Notes under the pieces: generated by a model
What the model saw: only the letters and a program-made list of their open reading frames with translations
The model's database searches: none
What the model was told of the DNA's origin: nothing
In this document: piece after piece, positions 35,615-44,019 of the stretch
Layout of the letters: the number at the start of each line of letters is the position of its first letter
How positions within the stretch are numbered: the first letter of the stretch is position 1
Source of the DNA: Clostridia bacterium
GTDB lineage: Bacteria; Bacillota; Clostridia; Christensenellales; Aristaeellaceae
Length of the DNA: 56,015 nucleotides
Assembly: GCA_017429265.1 (NCBI GenBank)
Contig: JAFRPG010000060.1
Span: 1-56,015, forward strand
Direction: 5' to 3'
Made by a program: the position numbers and the translations under genes

Positions 35615-36931
35615 ATGAGAGCAGACGGCAGAATGCCGGACCAGGCCAGGCCGATCCGAATCGAGACAGACTTTGTGCACACGGCGGCGGGTTCCTGCCT
35701 GATCGCGACGGGAAACACCCGTGTGATCTGCACCGCATCGGTGGAGGAGAGCGTCCCCGCCTGGCGCCGCGGCAGCGGTCAGGGCTGGGTCACGGCGGAA
35801 TACGCCATGCTCCCGGCCTCCACCGGTACCCGCAAAAAGCGCGACGGTGTCACCAAGGACGGCCGCGGCGTGGAGATCCAGCGCCTCATCGGACGCAGCC
35901 TGCGCCAGGCCGTCGACATGCGCCTCCTCGGGGAGCGCACGATCACCCTCGACTGCGACGTCCTCGAGGCGGACGGCGGCACGCGCACGGCCTCGATCAC
36001 CGGTTCCATGGTGGCCCTGGCCTGTGCCGTGGACAAGCTGATGCGTGACGGCAAGCTGAAAGTATCCCCCATCGTGCACCAGGTGGCCGCCGTCTCCGTC
36101 GGCATCGTGGACGACGTGCCCTGCCTCGACCTGTGCTATCGGGAGGACAGCCGCGCGCAGGTGGACATGAACTGCGTGATGAACGAGTGCGGTGCCTTCA
36201 TCGAACTGCAGGGCACCGGCGAGGGCCGTGCCTTCACGCCGGAGGAGCTCGCACAGCTGACCGCTTACGGCAGGCAGGGCATCGACGCCCTGATGCGGGC
36301 CCAGCGCGAAGCTCTCGGCGGGCGCGCATCAGTGATCGGCACACGTCCGGTTCTGATCGCCGCCACCGGCAATGCGCACAAGCTCGCCGAACTGCAGCAC
36401 ATCTTCGGCGAGTTCTACACCGTCGCCTCCATGCAGGATGTCGGCTTCGATCAGGAGATCGACGAGAATGCCGACACCTTTGCCGGCAACGCGGCCATCA
36501 AGGCGGAGGCTGTCTGCGCGGCGACCGGCCTGCCCACCGTGGCCGACGACAGCGGCCTCACGGTCGACGCCCTGGACGGCGAGCCCGGCGTATACTCCGC
36601 CCGTTACTGCGGTCACCACGGCGACGACGAGGCCAATAACGACAAGCTGCTTCAGAAAATGGAGGGCGTGGAGGACCGTTCCGCCGCCTTCCGCTGCGCC
36701 ATCGCGCTGAAGCGGCCCGGCAAACCGACCCTGATCGCGGAGGGCGCCTGCCCCGGCGTCATCCTCCACGCGCGCCGCGGCACCGGCGGCTTCGGCTACG
36801 ACCCGCTCTTCCTCTACGAGCCGCTGAACAAGACCTTTGCGGAGGTCACGGCGGAGGAGAAAAACGCCATCAGCCACCGGGCCCGCGCCAGTGCGCGGAT
36901 GCTCGAAATGCTGCGGGAGGAGAATCCATGA
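35615..36931 (+). CDS. Ribonuclease PH fused to RdgB/ITPase-type nucleotide pyrophosphatase
   Basis: This 438-residue fusion begins MRADGRMPDQARPIRIE, the standard RNase PH start. It has the phosphate-site region STGTRKKRDG near residues 69-78, and trims tRNA 3' ends. From about residue 244 an RdgB (HAM1) domain follows, with TGNAHKLAEL (251-260), DDSGL and GGFGYDPLF. RdgB removes dITP, XTP and related nucleotides. ATG 35615 follows GGGAGG; the upstream ATGs lack one. The stop overlaps the phosphodiesterase gene by ATGA. The two activities are usually separate adjacent genes, so a natural fusion is likely; a missed stop is not, since both domains are complete. Confidence 0.92.
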   Translation: MRADGRMPDQARPIRIETDFVHTAAGSCLIATGNTRVICTASVEESVPAWRRGSGQGWVTAEYAMLPASTGTRKKRDGVTKDGRGVEIQRLIGRSLRQAVDMRLLGERTITLDCDVLEADGGTRTASITGSMVALACAVDKLMRDGKLKVSPIVHQVAAVSVGIVDDVPCLDLCYREDSRAQVDMNCVMNECGAFIELQGTGEGRAFTPEELAQLTAYGRQGIDALMRAQREALGGRASVIGTRPVLIAATGNAHKLAELQHIFGEFYTVASMQDVGFDQEIDENADTFAGNAAIKAEAVCAATGLPTVADDSGLTVDALDGEPGVYSARYCGHHGDDEANNDKLLQKMEGVEDRSAAFRCAIALKRPGKPTLIAEGACPGVILHARRGTGGFGYDPLFLYEPLNKTFAEVTAEEKNAISHRARASARMLEMLREENP

Positions 36932-37425
36932 AGCGTATCCTGGTCCTCTCGGACAGCCACGGCTACACCACCGGCGTGCGGATGATCGCCGAGGAGGCCT
37001 GGCGCATCTACGGTCACTTCGACGCCTATCTCCACTGCGGGGACGGCGCGGGCGACATGGATCGGATGGAGGAATACTTCCGCGGTCATGACCCGCACGC
37101 CTTCATCGCGGTCGTGCGCGGCAACTGCGACGGAGCCGGCTATGAGGACATTCCCTCCGAGCGGATCGTGAACATCGGCGGGACGAAGATCTTCATGACC
37201 CACGGCCATGGCCTGGCGGTCAAGTCGACCCTGCTCATGCTCAACGAGGACGCGTACACGAGTGGCTGCACGATCGCCCTCTTCGGACACACCCACGAGC
37301 CGACCATGGAGATGATGTCCGTTCTCCTGCTCAACCCGGGCTGTGCCCATATGGGACAGTATCTGGTGCTGGAGCTGAAGGACGACGGCCAGCCGCGGAT
37401 CCACATGGAGAGGCTCCGCAGCTGA
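36928..37425 (+). CDS. YfcE/MJ0936-type metallophosphodiesterase
   Basis: The 165-residue protein is a small calcineurin-fold phosphoesterase. Metal-binding motifs are visible: LVLSDSHG (D and H), HCGDG, VVRGNCD, THGHG and GHTH. Such proteins cut phosphodiesters and are often encoded just after rdgB, as here. The start overlaps the fusion gene by four bases. The natural substrate is not known. Confidence 0.9.
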   Translation: MKRILVLSDSHGYTTGVRMIAEEAWRIYGHFDAYLHCGDGAGDMDRMEEYFRGHDPHAFIAVVRGNCDGAGYEDIPSERIVNIGGTKIFMTHGHGLAVKSTLLMLNEDAYTSGCTIALFGHTHEPTMEMMSVLLLNPGCAHMGQYLVLELKDDGQPRIHMERLRS

Positions 37426-37475
37426 TATCCGGATATCAAGACGACGACCGGCGTCTGCCGGGGAGGCATGACAAG

Positions 37476-38450
37476 ATGAAAGAACGGAAGCAGCCACGAA
37501 TCCGGGACGCCTTCCGCAACGGATGGACCGTCTACCGCACGCACTGGGGAGAGGCCATGCGCCTGATGCTGTATGAGGGCGTGCTGAGACTGGCCGTGCC
37601 GGTCCCTCTGCTTTTCCTGCTGAGTCCCTCGCTGCGCTGGCTTGCCCTGCTGAGTGTACCGCTCTTCTGCCTTGCGGTCCTGCCCGCCAGGCAGAGCGCC
37701 GCGGACGCGATACAGCAGAGCCTGGACGGCGGCCCGCTGTTCAACGAACGGCTGTACCGGGGCCGTGTTCCCTACGGGAAGCGCGTCCTACGCGGGCTGA
37801 AACATGCCCTCTGGATGCTCCTGTGGGTCCTCCCCTGGCTGCTGTGCGCCTGCGGGGTCGGCGTGTGGCTCTACCGCCTGTTCAAGCCTGCGGAGATCGC
37901 CGTCGGCACCAACGATGTGATCACGATCCTCAACACCTTCATGGAGACGATCAAGGACAAGCATTTCGTCTCCCTGGGCGAGTTCTTCGGCACCGTGGGG
38001 GCCATGCTCGGCGGTACGGCGGACAACGGCTCCGTCATGCGGATCCTGATCCCGCTGCTCGTGGTGCCCGTCGCCGGGTTTGTCCTCAGCGCGCTCGTCG
38101 GCTTTGCCTTCCACAGCCCTTCCCGCCACCTGTATCCCTATCGGGCAGAGGGCAAGCGTATCCGCGTCGGGCGCATCCGTTCCATGCTCGTGTGGCTGCT
38201 GGCCTCGCTGCCGATCATCGCCGCTCTTGCGGTCGAAATGCTGGTGCTGTATCTGTATGTCCGCGGCATTTTCGCGCAGCTGAAGCAGCTTCAGCTCAGC
38301 CTGCCGCCGCTTTCCCTGCCGCTGGCCCTGCTCGGCGTGGCGTGTCTCGCCGCGGCCGTGATCCTGAAGCCTCTGCAGGCCCTGATCGTCGGTGCTTGGG
38401 TGCACCTGCACAAGGACGCGCAGAGCATAGCGGACGGCGCGGAGGGATAA
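37476..38450 (+). CDS. Polytopic membrane protein of unknown function
   Basis: I do not recognise this 324-residue protein. It is hydrophobic with about six or seven predicted helices, including LALLSVPLFCLAVLPA, ALWMLLWVLPWLLCACGVGVW and ILIPLLVVPVAGFVLSALVGF. There is a soluble patch between helices (about residues 140-180). Amphipathic basic ends occur at both termini. It has no transporter or enzyme motif. It lies between a phosphodiesterase and RsuA genes and is followed by rsuA within four bases. Confidence 0.65.
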   Translation: MKERKQPRIRDAFRNGWTVYRTHWGEAMRLMLYEGVLRLAVPVPLLFLLSPSLRWLALLSVPLFCLAVLPARQSAADAIQQSLDGGPLFNERLYRGRVPYGKRVLRGLKHALWMLLWVLPWLLCACGVGVWLYRLFKPAEIAVGTNDVITILNTFMETIKDKHFVSLGEFFGTVGAMLGGTADNGSVMRILIPLLVVPVAGFVLSALVGFAFHSPSRHLYPYRAEGKRIRVGRIRSMLVWLLASLPIIAALAVEMLVLYLYVRGIFAQLKQLQLSLPPLSLPLALLGVACLAAAVILKPLQALIVGAWVHLHKDAQSIADGAEG

Positions 38451-38453
38451 AGG

Positions 38454-39167
38454 ATGCGACTGGATCGGATGCTCGTCACCCTCGGGGCAGGCAGCCGCAG
38501 CGAGGTGCAGCGCCTCATCCGCTCGGGAGCGGTGACGGTAGAGGGGTCGCCAGTCCGTGACCCGTCCGCCCATGTGGAGGAGAAAGCCGCCGTCACGCTG
38601 AACGGGCAGCGGCTCGACACCCGGCTCAGCCGGACCGTGATGCTGTACAAGCCCGCCGGGATCCTGACCGCCGCCCGCGACCCCAGACAGCCCACGGTGA
38701 TGGATCTTCTGCCCGACGCCTTCCGGACCCTTGGGTGCATGCCGGTGGGGCGTCTGGACAAGGATACCACCGGCCTCCTGCTACTGACCACGGACGGTAC
38801 CCTGGCCCACCGTCTCCTCTCCCCTGCCCGGCATGTCGACAAGCGCTACCGTGCCACGGTCGACGGTCCGCTGGGGGAAGCGGAGATCGGCGCCTTTGCC
38901 GCAGGCCTGACGCTGAGCGATTTCACCGCGCAGCCCGCCCTGCTCACGGTCGAATCATCGTCCGCTGAGAAGAGCGTCGCCCTGGTCACCGTGCACGAGG
39001 GCAAGTTCCACCAGGTGCGGCGGATGTTCGCCGCGGTCGGGCGCGAGGTCACGGAGCTGCACCGGGAACGGTTCGGCCCTCTGACGCTGGATCCCGATCT
39101 TCAGCCGGGCGGCTGGCGCGATCTGACCGAAGACGAGATGCAGGCCCTGCGCGCAGCCGTCGAGTGA
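38454..39167 (+). CDS. rsuA: Ribosomal small-subunit pseudouridine synthase, RsuA family
   Basis: RsuA modifies uridine-516 of 16S rRNA. The 237-residue protein has an N-terminal S4 RNA-binding domain (MRLDRMLVTLGAGSRSEVQRL) and a pseudouridine synthase core. Catalytic D102 lies in VGRLDKDTTGLLLL, and FHQVRRMF is the third motif. Length and order fit RsuA; RluB/E/F-like paralogues cannot be fully excluded. It is closely spaced after the membrane protein, then followed by the methyltransferase. Confidence 0.9.
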   Translation: MRLDRMLVTLGAGSRSEVQRLIRSGAVTVEGSPVRDPSAHVEEKAAVTLNGQRLDTRLSRTVMLYKPAGILTAARDPRQPTVMDLLPDAFRTLGCMPVGRLDKDTTGLLLLTTDGTLAHRLLSPARHVDKRYRATVDGPLGEAEIGAFAAGLTLSDFTAQPALLTVESSSAEKSVALVTVHEGKFHQVRRMFAAVGREVTELHRERFGPLTLDPDLQPGGWRDLTEDEMQALRAAVE

Positions 39168-39176
39168 GGAATGCAC

Positions 39177-39782
39177 ATGAACGATCACTATTACACACGC
39201 GAGCCCGCCAGCGCCTCGAGACCCAGCACCTGTGCCTTCACCTGGCGCGGACACCCGATGACCTTTGTCACCGACAGCGGGGTCTTTTCGAAGGGGGAGC
39301 TGGACCGCGGGACCCAACTGCTGCTGGACGCTCTGCCCTCTCTTTCCGGCGAGGTGCTCGACCTCGGCTGCGGATGGGGCGCCATCGGCGTCACGCTGGC
39401 GAAGGCCTTTCCGGATGCACGCGTCACGATGGCGGACGTCAATCTGCGCGCGCTCTCCCTCGCCGCGGAGAACGCCCGCCGAAACGGCGTGAGCTGCGAA
39501 ACCGTCGAGAGCGACGGTCTGTCCGCTCTCAAAGAAAGGCGTTTCGACGCCATCGTCACCAACCCGCCCATCCGCGCCGGCAAGCAGGTCATCTACCGCC
39601 TTTTCGCGGAGTCGGCCGACCGTCTCGCTCCGGGCGGGGCGCTCTATATCGTCATCCGCAAACAGCAGGGCGCGGAGAGCTGCGTCCGGTATCTGGAATC
39701 CATCGGCATGGACGTGGAAAAACTGGACCGCTCCTCGGGCTTCTGGGTGCTGCGGGCCGGGAAAACGGAGGTTGAGGCATGA
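39177..39782 (+). CDS. RsmC-like SAM-dependent methyltransferase
   Basis: The 201-residue protein has the class I SAM fold with the glycine motif VLDLGCGWGAIG and the NPPIRAGK catalytic loop, shared by RsmC/RsmD-type base methyltransferases. The arrangement resembles Bacillus YbxB, predicted to methylate 16S rRNA guanine. ATG 39177 was preferred over 39171, since GAGGA is then properly spaced. It overlaps the PatB gene by ATGA. The target RNA base is an inference. Confidence 0.85.
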   Translation: MNDHYYTREPASASRPSTCAFTWRGHPMTFVTDSGVFSKGELDRGTQLLLDALPSLSGEVLDLGCGWGAIGVTLAKAFPDARVTMADVNLRALSLAAENARRNGVSCETVESDGLSALKERRFDAIVTNPPIRAGKQVIYRLFAESADRLAPGGALYIVIRKQQGAESCVRYLESIGMDVEKLDRSSGFWVLRAGKTEVEA

Positions 39783-40948
39783 TGTTTGACAGAGAGTATT
39801 TCGACGCCGGGCTCTACCGTGTGGGGACTGCCTGTGAGAAGTGGGACGGCTGCCGCGCCCGCTCCGGGGCCGATGTCCTGCCCATGTGGGTGGCGGACAT
39901 GGACTTCCCAAGCCCGCCCGCCGTCCAGGAGGCTCTCCTGCGGCGCGCCGCCCATCCGACCTGGGGCTACACCGAGGTGACGGACGAGGACCTGGACGCC
40001 CTGCGCGGATTTTGGGAGCGGCGTCACAATGTCTCCTTCACGCGGGAGGAGATCACTCTCCTTCCCTGTGTGGTCACCGGCCTGAAGCTGGCAATCCTCT
40101 CCCTGACAAAGCCGGGCGACGGCGTCATCATCCAAAGCCCTGTCTACGGGCCGTTCCGCATGTCCGTGGAAGTCACGGGGCGCAAACTGGCCGACGCGCC
40201 GCTGCGCCGCGGGAAGGACGGCCACTACACGATGGACCTTGAGGCCGTGGAAGCCCGCTGCCGCGAGGGAGCAAAGCTGATGATGCTCTGCAGCCCGCAC
40301 AACCCGGTCTCCCGCGTCTGGTCGGCGGAGGAGCTGCAGGCGCTGCTCGAGATCCTCGACCGCTGGGGCGTGCCCTTGGTCTCCGACGAGATCCACGCCG
40401 ACTTCGTCTACGCGCCGAACCGCTTTGTCTCCATGCTGAATCTGGCGGAAAAGAACGTCCTCTCCCTCGTGGCCGCGAGCAAGACCTTCAACGTGGCAGG
40501 CCTGCAGACCGCCTTCTGCGTCTGCCGGGATGAGGAGATCCGCCGCAGGTACCGTGAGACCGTTGAGGCGAGCGGCGTCGTAAGCGGGAACATCTTCGGT
40601 GTCGCCGCGGCCCGGGCCGCCTTCGAACACGGGGACGACTGGCTGGACGGCCTGCTCGCCTATCTGGACGGGAACCGTGCTCTCCTGGCCGAAGAAGTGG
40701 CCCGCGAGCTGCCGAAGGCCGTGCTGAGCCCCATGGAGGGCACCTATCTCGGCTGGATCGATCTGCGCGCCTACGGCTTCACCTGTGCGGAGCTTCAGGC
40801 CCGCACGGAGCGCGCGGGCGTGGTCTTCACCGGCGGCACCTTCTTCGGTGCGGAGACCAGCGAAGGCTTCCTGCGTATCAACATCGCCTGCCCGTCGCGG
40901 AACATCCCCGAGGCCATCCGCCGCCTCAAAAAGGCGCTCGAGGCATGA
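39779..40948 (+). CDS. MalY/PatB-type C-S lyase (PLP aminotransferase fold)
   Basis: The 389-residue PLP enzyme belongs to the MalY/PatB branch. Characteristic features are the N-terminal LPMWVADMDF, WGYTE, SPHNP and the Schiff-base region AASKTFNVAGL. Members cleave cystathionine or other C-S compounds, making homocysteine; MalY also regulates maltose genes. It is coupled to the methyltransferase by ATGA overlap and ends at a strong bidirectional terminator. Confidence 0.9.
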   Translation: MMFDREYFDAGLYRVGTACEKWDGCRARSGADVLPMWVADMDFPSPPAVQEALLRRAAHPTWGYTEVTDEDLDALRGFWERRHNVSFTREEITLLPCVVTGLKLAILSLTKPGDGVIIQSPVYGPFRMSVEVTGRKLADAPLRRGKDGHYTMDLEAVEARCREGAKLMMLCSPHNPVSRVWSAEELQALLEILDRWGVPLVSDEIHADFVYAPNRFVSMLNLAEKNVLSLVAASKTFNVAGLQTAFCVCRDEEIRRRYRETVEASGVVSGNIFGVAAARAAFEHGDDWLDGLLAYLDGNRALLAEEVARELPKAVLSPMEGTYLGWIDLRAYGFTCAELQARTERAGVVFTGGTFFGAETSEGFLRINIACPSRNIPEAIRRLKKALEA

Positions 40949-40962
40949 TCCTCTGCGCACAT

Positions 40963-40999
40963 GTCAAAACCCCGCCGCACTGAGCGACGGGGTTTTGAC
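40963..40999. terminator. Bidirectional terminator
   Basis: A perfect 12-bp stem (40963-40974 with 40988-40999) has AAAA and TTTT inside the arms, between convergent genes. Confidence 0.88.
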
Positions 41000-41020
41000 G
41001 CTGCATGAAAGGCGGCGGGA

Positions 41021-42142
41021 TTATGCCTCCATCTCCCTGCACTTCTCCAGCAGGCTGATGATCGGCAGGTGCTGGGGGCACGCGCCCTCGCACTGGCCAC
41101 ATTGGATGCAGTCCGCGGCCTTGCCCTTGTTCTGGGTGACGATGTTGTACTCGCGCACGGTGCGGAAGTGCGGGCTTCCCTTCCGGCGGTTTGCCACGGT
41201 GAAGATGTCCGGGATCGGGATCCCCATCGGGCAGCCCTCGGTGCAGTAGCGGCAGCCCGTGCAGGGGATCGACTGGTCGGCGTCCAGAGTCATCCGCGCC
41301 TTCTCGATGACCGCTTGCTCCTCCGCGGTCAGCGGCTGGAAATCCTTCATATAGCTGAGGTTGTCTTCCATCTGGGCCAGGGAACTCATGCCGCTGAGTG
41401 CGGTGATGATGTTGTCCAGGCTGGCCACGAAGCGGACCGCCCAGCCAGCATAGGACAGCTTGCTTCCGGTGGCGTCGAAGATCGCCTTCACGGACGGGAT
41501 CGGATCGGCGAGGATGCCGCCCTTGACGGATTCCATCACCGTGACCGGCTTGCCGTGCGCCTTGCAGATCTCCCAGTTGCGCCGGGAGGCCACGCCCGGA
41601 TTCTCCCAGTCCGCGTAGTTGATCTGCAGCTGGACAAAGCCGACCTCCGGGTGCTTGGTCAGCAGTTCCTCCAGCAGATCGGGATCCGCATGGAAGGAAA
41701 AGCCCCAGTGCCTGACCAGACCCTGTTCCTTCAGGCCGCGGACGAAGTCCCAGATGTGATAGTCGTCGTAGAAATGCAGGTTGTTGCGCTGGATGGCGTG
41801 GAGCAGGTAGTAGTCGAAGTACTTTGCTCCGGTGCGCTCCAGGCTGGTCCAGAACTGCTGCTTGGCGCTCTCCTCGTCATGGCACTGCATCCACGCGTTC
41901 AGCTTGGTGCAGACCGTATAGGCCTCGCGCGGATAGCGGTCGGCGACCGCCAGACGGAAGGCTTCCTCGCTGCGCCCGTCGTCGTAGACATAGGCCGTGT
42001 CGAAATAGGTGCCGCCCGCGGCGATAAAGCGGTCCGTCATCTCGCACACCTGCGGTATGTCGATCGTGCCGTCAGGATTCTTCGGCAGGCGCATCAGGCC
42101 GAAACCGAGTTTGAATGCTTCCTTCCCCGGATAGTCAGACAT
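41021..42142 (-). CDS. Aldo/keto reductase with C-terminal 4Fe-4S domain
   Basis: The 373-residue protein has an aldo/keto reductase barrel. The N-terminal FGLMRLP and TYFDTAYVYDDGRSEE carry the catalytic D and Y; LLHAIQRNN and later VMESVKGG follow. Its C terminus carries two Cys clusters (CTGCRYCTEGCP and CIQCGQCEGACP) for Fe-S centres, typical of anaerobe AKRs linked to electron transfer. An AAGGAGG site precedes the ATG, and it has its own promoter. The substrate is unknown. Confidence 0.9.
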   Translation of the reverse strand: MSDYPGKEAFKLGFGLMRLPKNPDGTIDIPQVCEMTDRFIAAGGTYFDTAYVYDDGRSEEAFRLAVADRYPREAYTVCTKLNAWMQCHDEESAKQQFWTSLERTGAKYFDYYLLHAIQRNNLHFYDDYHIWDFVRGLKEQGLVRHWGFSFHADPDLLEELLTKHPEVGFVQLQINYADWENPGVASRRNWEICKAHGKPVTVMESVKGGILADPIPSVKAIFDATGSKLSYAGWAVRFVASLDNIITALSGMSSLAQMEDNLSYMKDFQPLTAEEQAVIEKARMTLDADQSIPCTGCRYCTEGCPMGIPIPDIFTVANRRKGSPHFRTVREYNIVTQNKGKAADCIQCGQCEGACPQHLPIISLLEKCREMEA

Positions 42143-42177
42143 GGCGATTCCTCCTTGTCATATTCATCAGTGATGCA

Positions 42178-42206
42178 ATTATACCCGATTTCTCATCCGG
42201 ATGCAA
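42178..42206 (-). promoter_or_regulatory. Promoter of the aldo/keto reductase gene
   Basis: On the minus strand, TTGCAT (42201-42206) and a perfect TATAAT (42178-42183) are 17 bases apart. Confidence 0.75.
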
Positions 42207-42244
42207 CCGGCTTTGTAAAAGACGCGCCGCGGCGGTGAAAATAC

Positions 42245-42273
42245 TTGCGCTTCCGTACATTCCGTTGTAAAAT
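42245..42273 (+). promoter_or_regulatory. Promoter of the Lrp/aminotransferase operon
   Basis: TTGCGC at 42245-42250 and TAAAAT at 42268-42273 are 17 bases apart. It is divergent from the reductase promoter. Confidence 0.6.
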
Positions 42274-42317
42274 AGCGCTGTTCATTGCACGGATCCGATT
42301 CACGAAGGGAGTCCTCC

Positions 42318-42812
42318 ATGATGACCAAACTGGAAAACGATCTGCTCGATATCCTGCGCGAAGACTGCCGCATCCCGCTGGAAAAGCTGGCTGTGATGAC
42401 AGGCGCCTCCATGGCCGAAGTCGCGGATGCGATCGAGCAGCTGGAAAAGAACAAGATTATCCTGCGCTATGCGCCCGTGATCAACTGGGACAAGACCGAC
42501 CGCGACCGGGTGGAGGCCATGATCGAGGTGAAGGTCCTGCCCCAGCGCGAGCAGGGCTTTGACGCGGTAGCCGCCCGCATCTACGCCTTCGACGAGGTCC
42601 GGAGCGTGTACCTGATGAGCGGCAGCTATGACCTGCTGGTGCTCGTGCAGGCCCGGACGCTGAAGGAGCTGGCCCTGTTTGTCTCCGAGAAGCTCTCCGT
42701 GCTCGACACGGTGACCGGCACGGCCACCGCCTTCGTGCTCAAGCGCTACAAGGAGGACGGCGTGGTCTTTGAGGACACGCGGGAAGACGGACGGCTGGTG
42801 ATCACGCTATGA
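42318..42812 (+). CDS. Lrp/AsnC-family transcriptional regulator
   Basis: The 164-residue regulator has an AsnC-type helix-turn-helix (KLENDLLDILREDCRIPLEKL, then SMAEVADAIEQLEKNKII). An RAM ligand-binding domain follows (SGSYDLLVLVQARTLKELALF). Such proteins sense amino acids. The ATG at 42318 follows GAAGGGAG. The stop overlaps the aminotransferase start by ATGA, so control of that gene, and of itself, is likely. The ligand cannot be read from sequence. Confidence 0.92.
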   Translation: MMTKLENDLLDILREDCRIPLEKLAVMTGASMAEVADAIEQLEKNKIILRYAPVINWDKTDRDRVEAMIEVKVLPQREQGFDAVAARIYAFDEVRSVYLMSGSYDLLVLVQARTLKELALFVSEKLSVLDTVTGTATAFVLKRYKEDGVVFEDTREDGRLVITL

Positions 42813-43987
42813 ACTATGACCGCTATCTGAACGCCTCCGTCGCCGCCGTGCCGCCGAGCGGGATCCGCCGCTTCTTCGACATGGCCAGCACCATGAAGGG
42901 CACGATCTCCCTCGGCGTGGGCGAGCCTGACTTTATCACGCCCTATCACATCCGGGACGCCGCCATCAACAGCCTGCTCAACGGGGAGACCCAGTACACC
43001 GCCAACCGCGGCATGCTCTCCCTTCGCAAGGCTGTCAGCCGCTATCTCGAGGAGCGCTTCGCCGTCTCCTATGACCCGGAGCGCGAGATCGTCATCACCG
43101 TCGGCGCCAGCGAGGCCATCGACACCGTGATCCGCGCGATCGCAAGCCCAGGCGACGAGATCCTGGTGCCCGAGCCGAGCTACGTCAGCTACAGCCCCAG
43201 CGTGATCTTCGCCGGCGGAACGCCCGTGCCGATCGTGACCACGGCTGAGACGGATTTCCGACTGACCGCCGACGCCCTGCGCGCCGTCATCACCCCGCGC
43301 ACGAAGGCCCTCATCCTCCCCTACCCGAACAACCCCACCGGCGCCATCATGGAGCGTGCCGACCTGGAACAGATCGCGGCAGTGATCCGGGAAAAGGAGA
43401 TCCTCGTCATCTCCGACGAGATCTACGGTGAGCTGACCTACGGCGGAAGAACGCATACCGCCTTCGGCAGTCTGCCGGGCATGATGCCCTACACCGTGAC
43501 AATCAACTGCTTCAGCAAGTCCTTCGCAATGACCGGCTGGCGCGTGGGCTATGCCTGCGGACCGTCGGAGATCATTGATGTGGTGAACAAGATCCACCAG
43601 TACGCGATCCTCTGTGCTCCGCGCCAGGGTCAGGCCGCCGCGCTGGAGGCCCTGTACGCCGGGTTTGCCAACGGCTTTGAGGATGTGGCGCGCATGCGCG
43701 AGAGCTACGACCGCCGCCGCCGGCTGATGGTGCAGGGTTTCCGCGACATGGGGCTGGAGTGCTTCGAGCCTCTCGGCGCGTTCTATGTCTTCCCGTCGAT
43801 CCGCTCCACGGGCCTGACCAGCGAGGAATTCTGCCAGCGCCTGCTCCGGGACAAGCAGATCGCCTGCGTCCCCGGCACAGCCTTCGCGCCCTGCGGCGAA
43901 GGGCACATCCGCTGCTCCTATGCCACCGCGCTGGACAAGCTGAACATCGCACTCGACCGGATGGCCCAGTTCATCCGCGGTCTATGA
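42809..43987 (+). CDS. Class I aminotransferase, PLP-dependent
   Basis: The 392-residue enzyme has the fold type I aminotransferase motifs: ISLGVGEPDF, YPNNPTGAIM, SDEIYGELTY and the PLP-lysine segment SKSFAMTGWRVGY. The C-terminal arginine pattern HIRCSYA binds the carboxylate. It is closest to PatA/aspartate or aromatic aminotransferases of Bacillota. Linkage to an Lrp-type regulator suggests amino-acid responsive expression. The exact amino acid is not determinable. Confidence 0.92.
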   Translation: MNYDRYLNASVAAVPPSGIRRFFDMASTMKGTISLGVGEPDFITPYHIRDAAINSLLNGETQYTANRGMLSLRKAVSRYLEERFAVSYDPEREIVITVGASEAIDTVIRAIASPGDEILVPEPSYVSYSPSVIFAGGTPVPIVTTAETDFRLTADALRAVITPRTKALILPYPNNPTGAIMERADLEQIAAVIREKEILVISDEIYGELTYGGRTHTAFGSLPGMMPYTVTINCFSKSFAMTGWRVGYACGPSEIIDVVNKIHQYAILCAPRQGQAAALEALYAGFANGFEDVARMRESYDRRRRLMVQGFRDMGLECFEPLGAFYVFPSIRSTGLTSEEFCQRLLRDKQIACVPGTAFAPCGEGHIRCSYATALDKLNIALDRMAQFIRGL

Positions 43988-44019
43988 TCTGCCATACCCT
44001 GAATCACGGAGGTGCCCCG

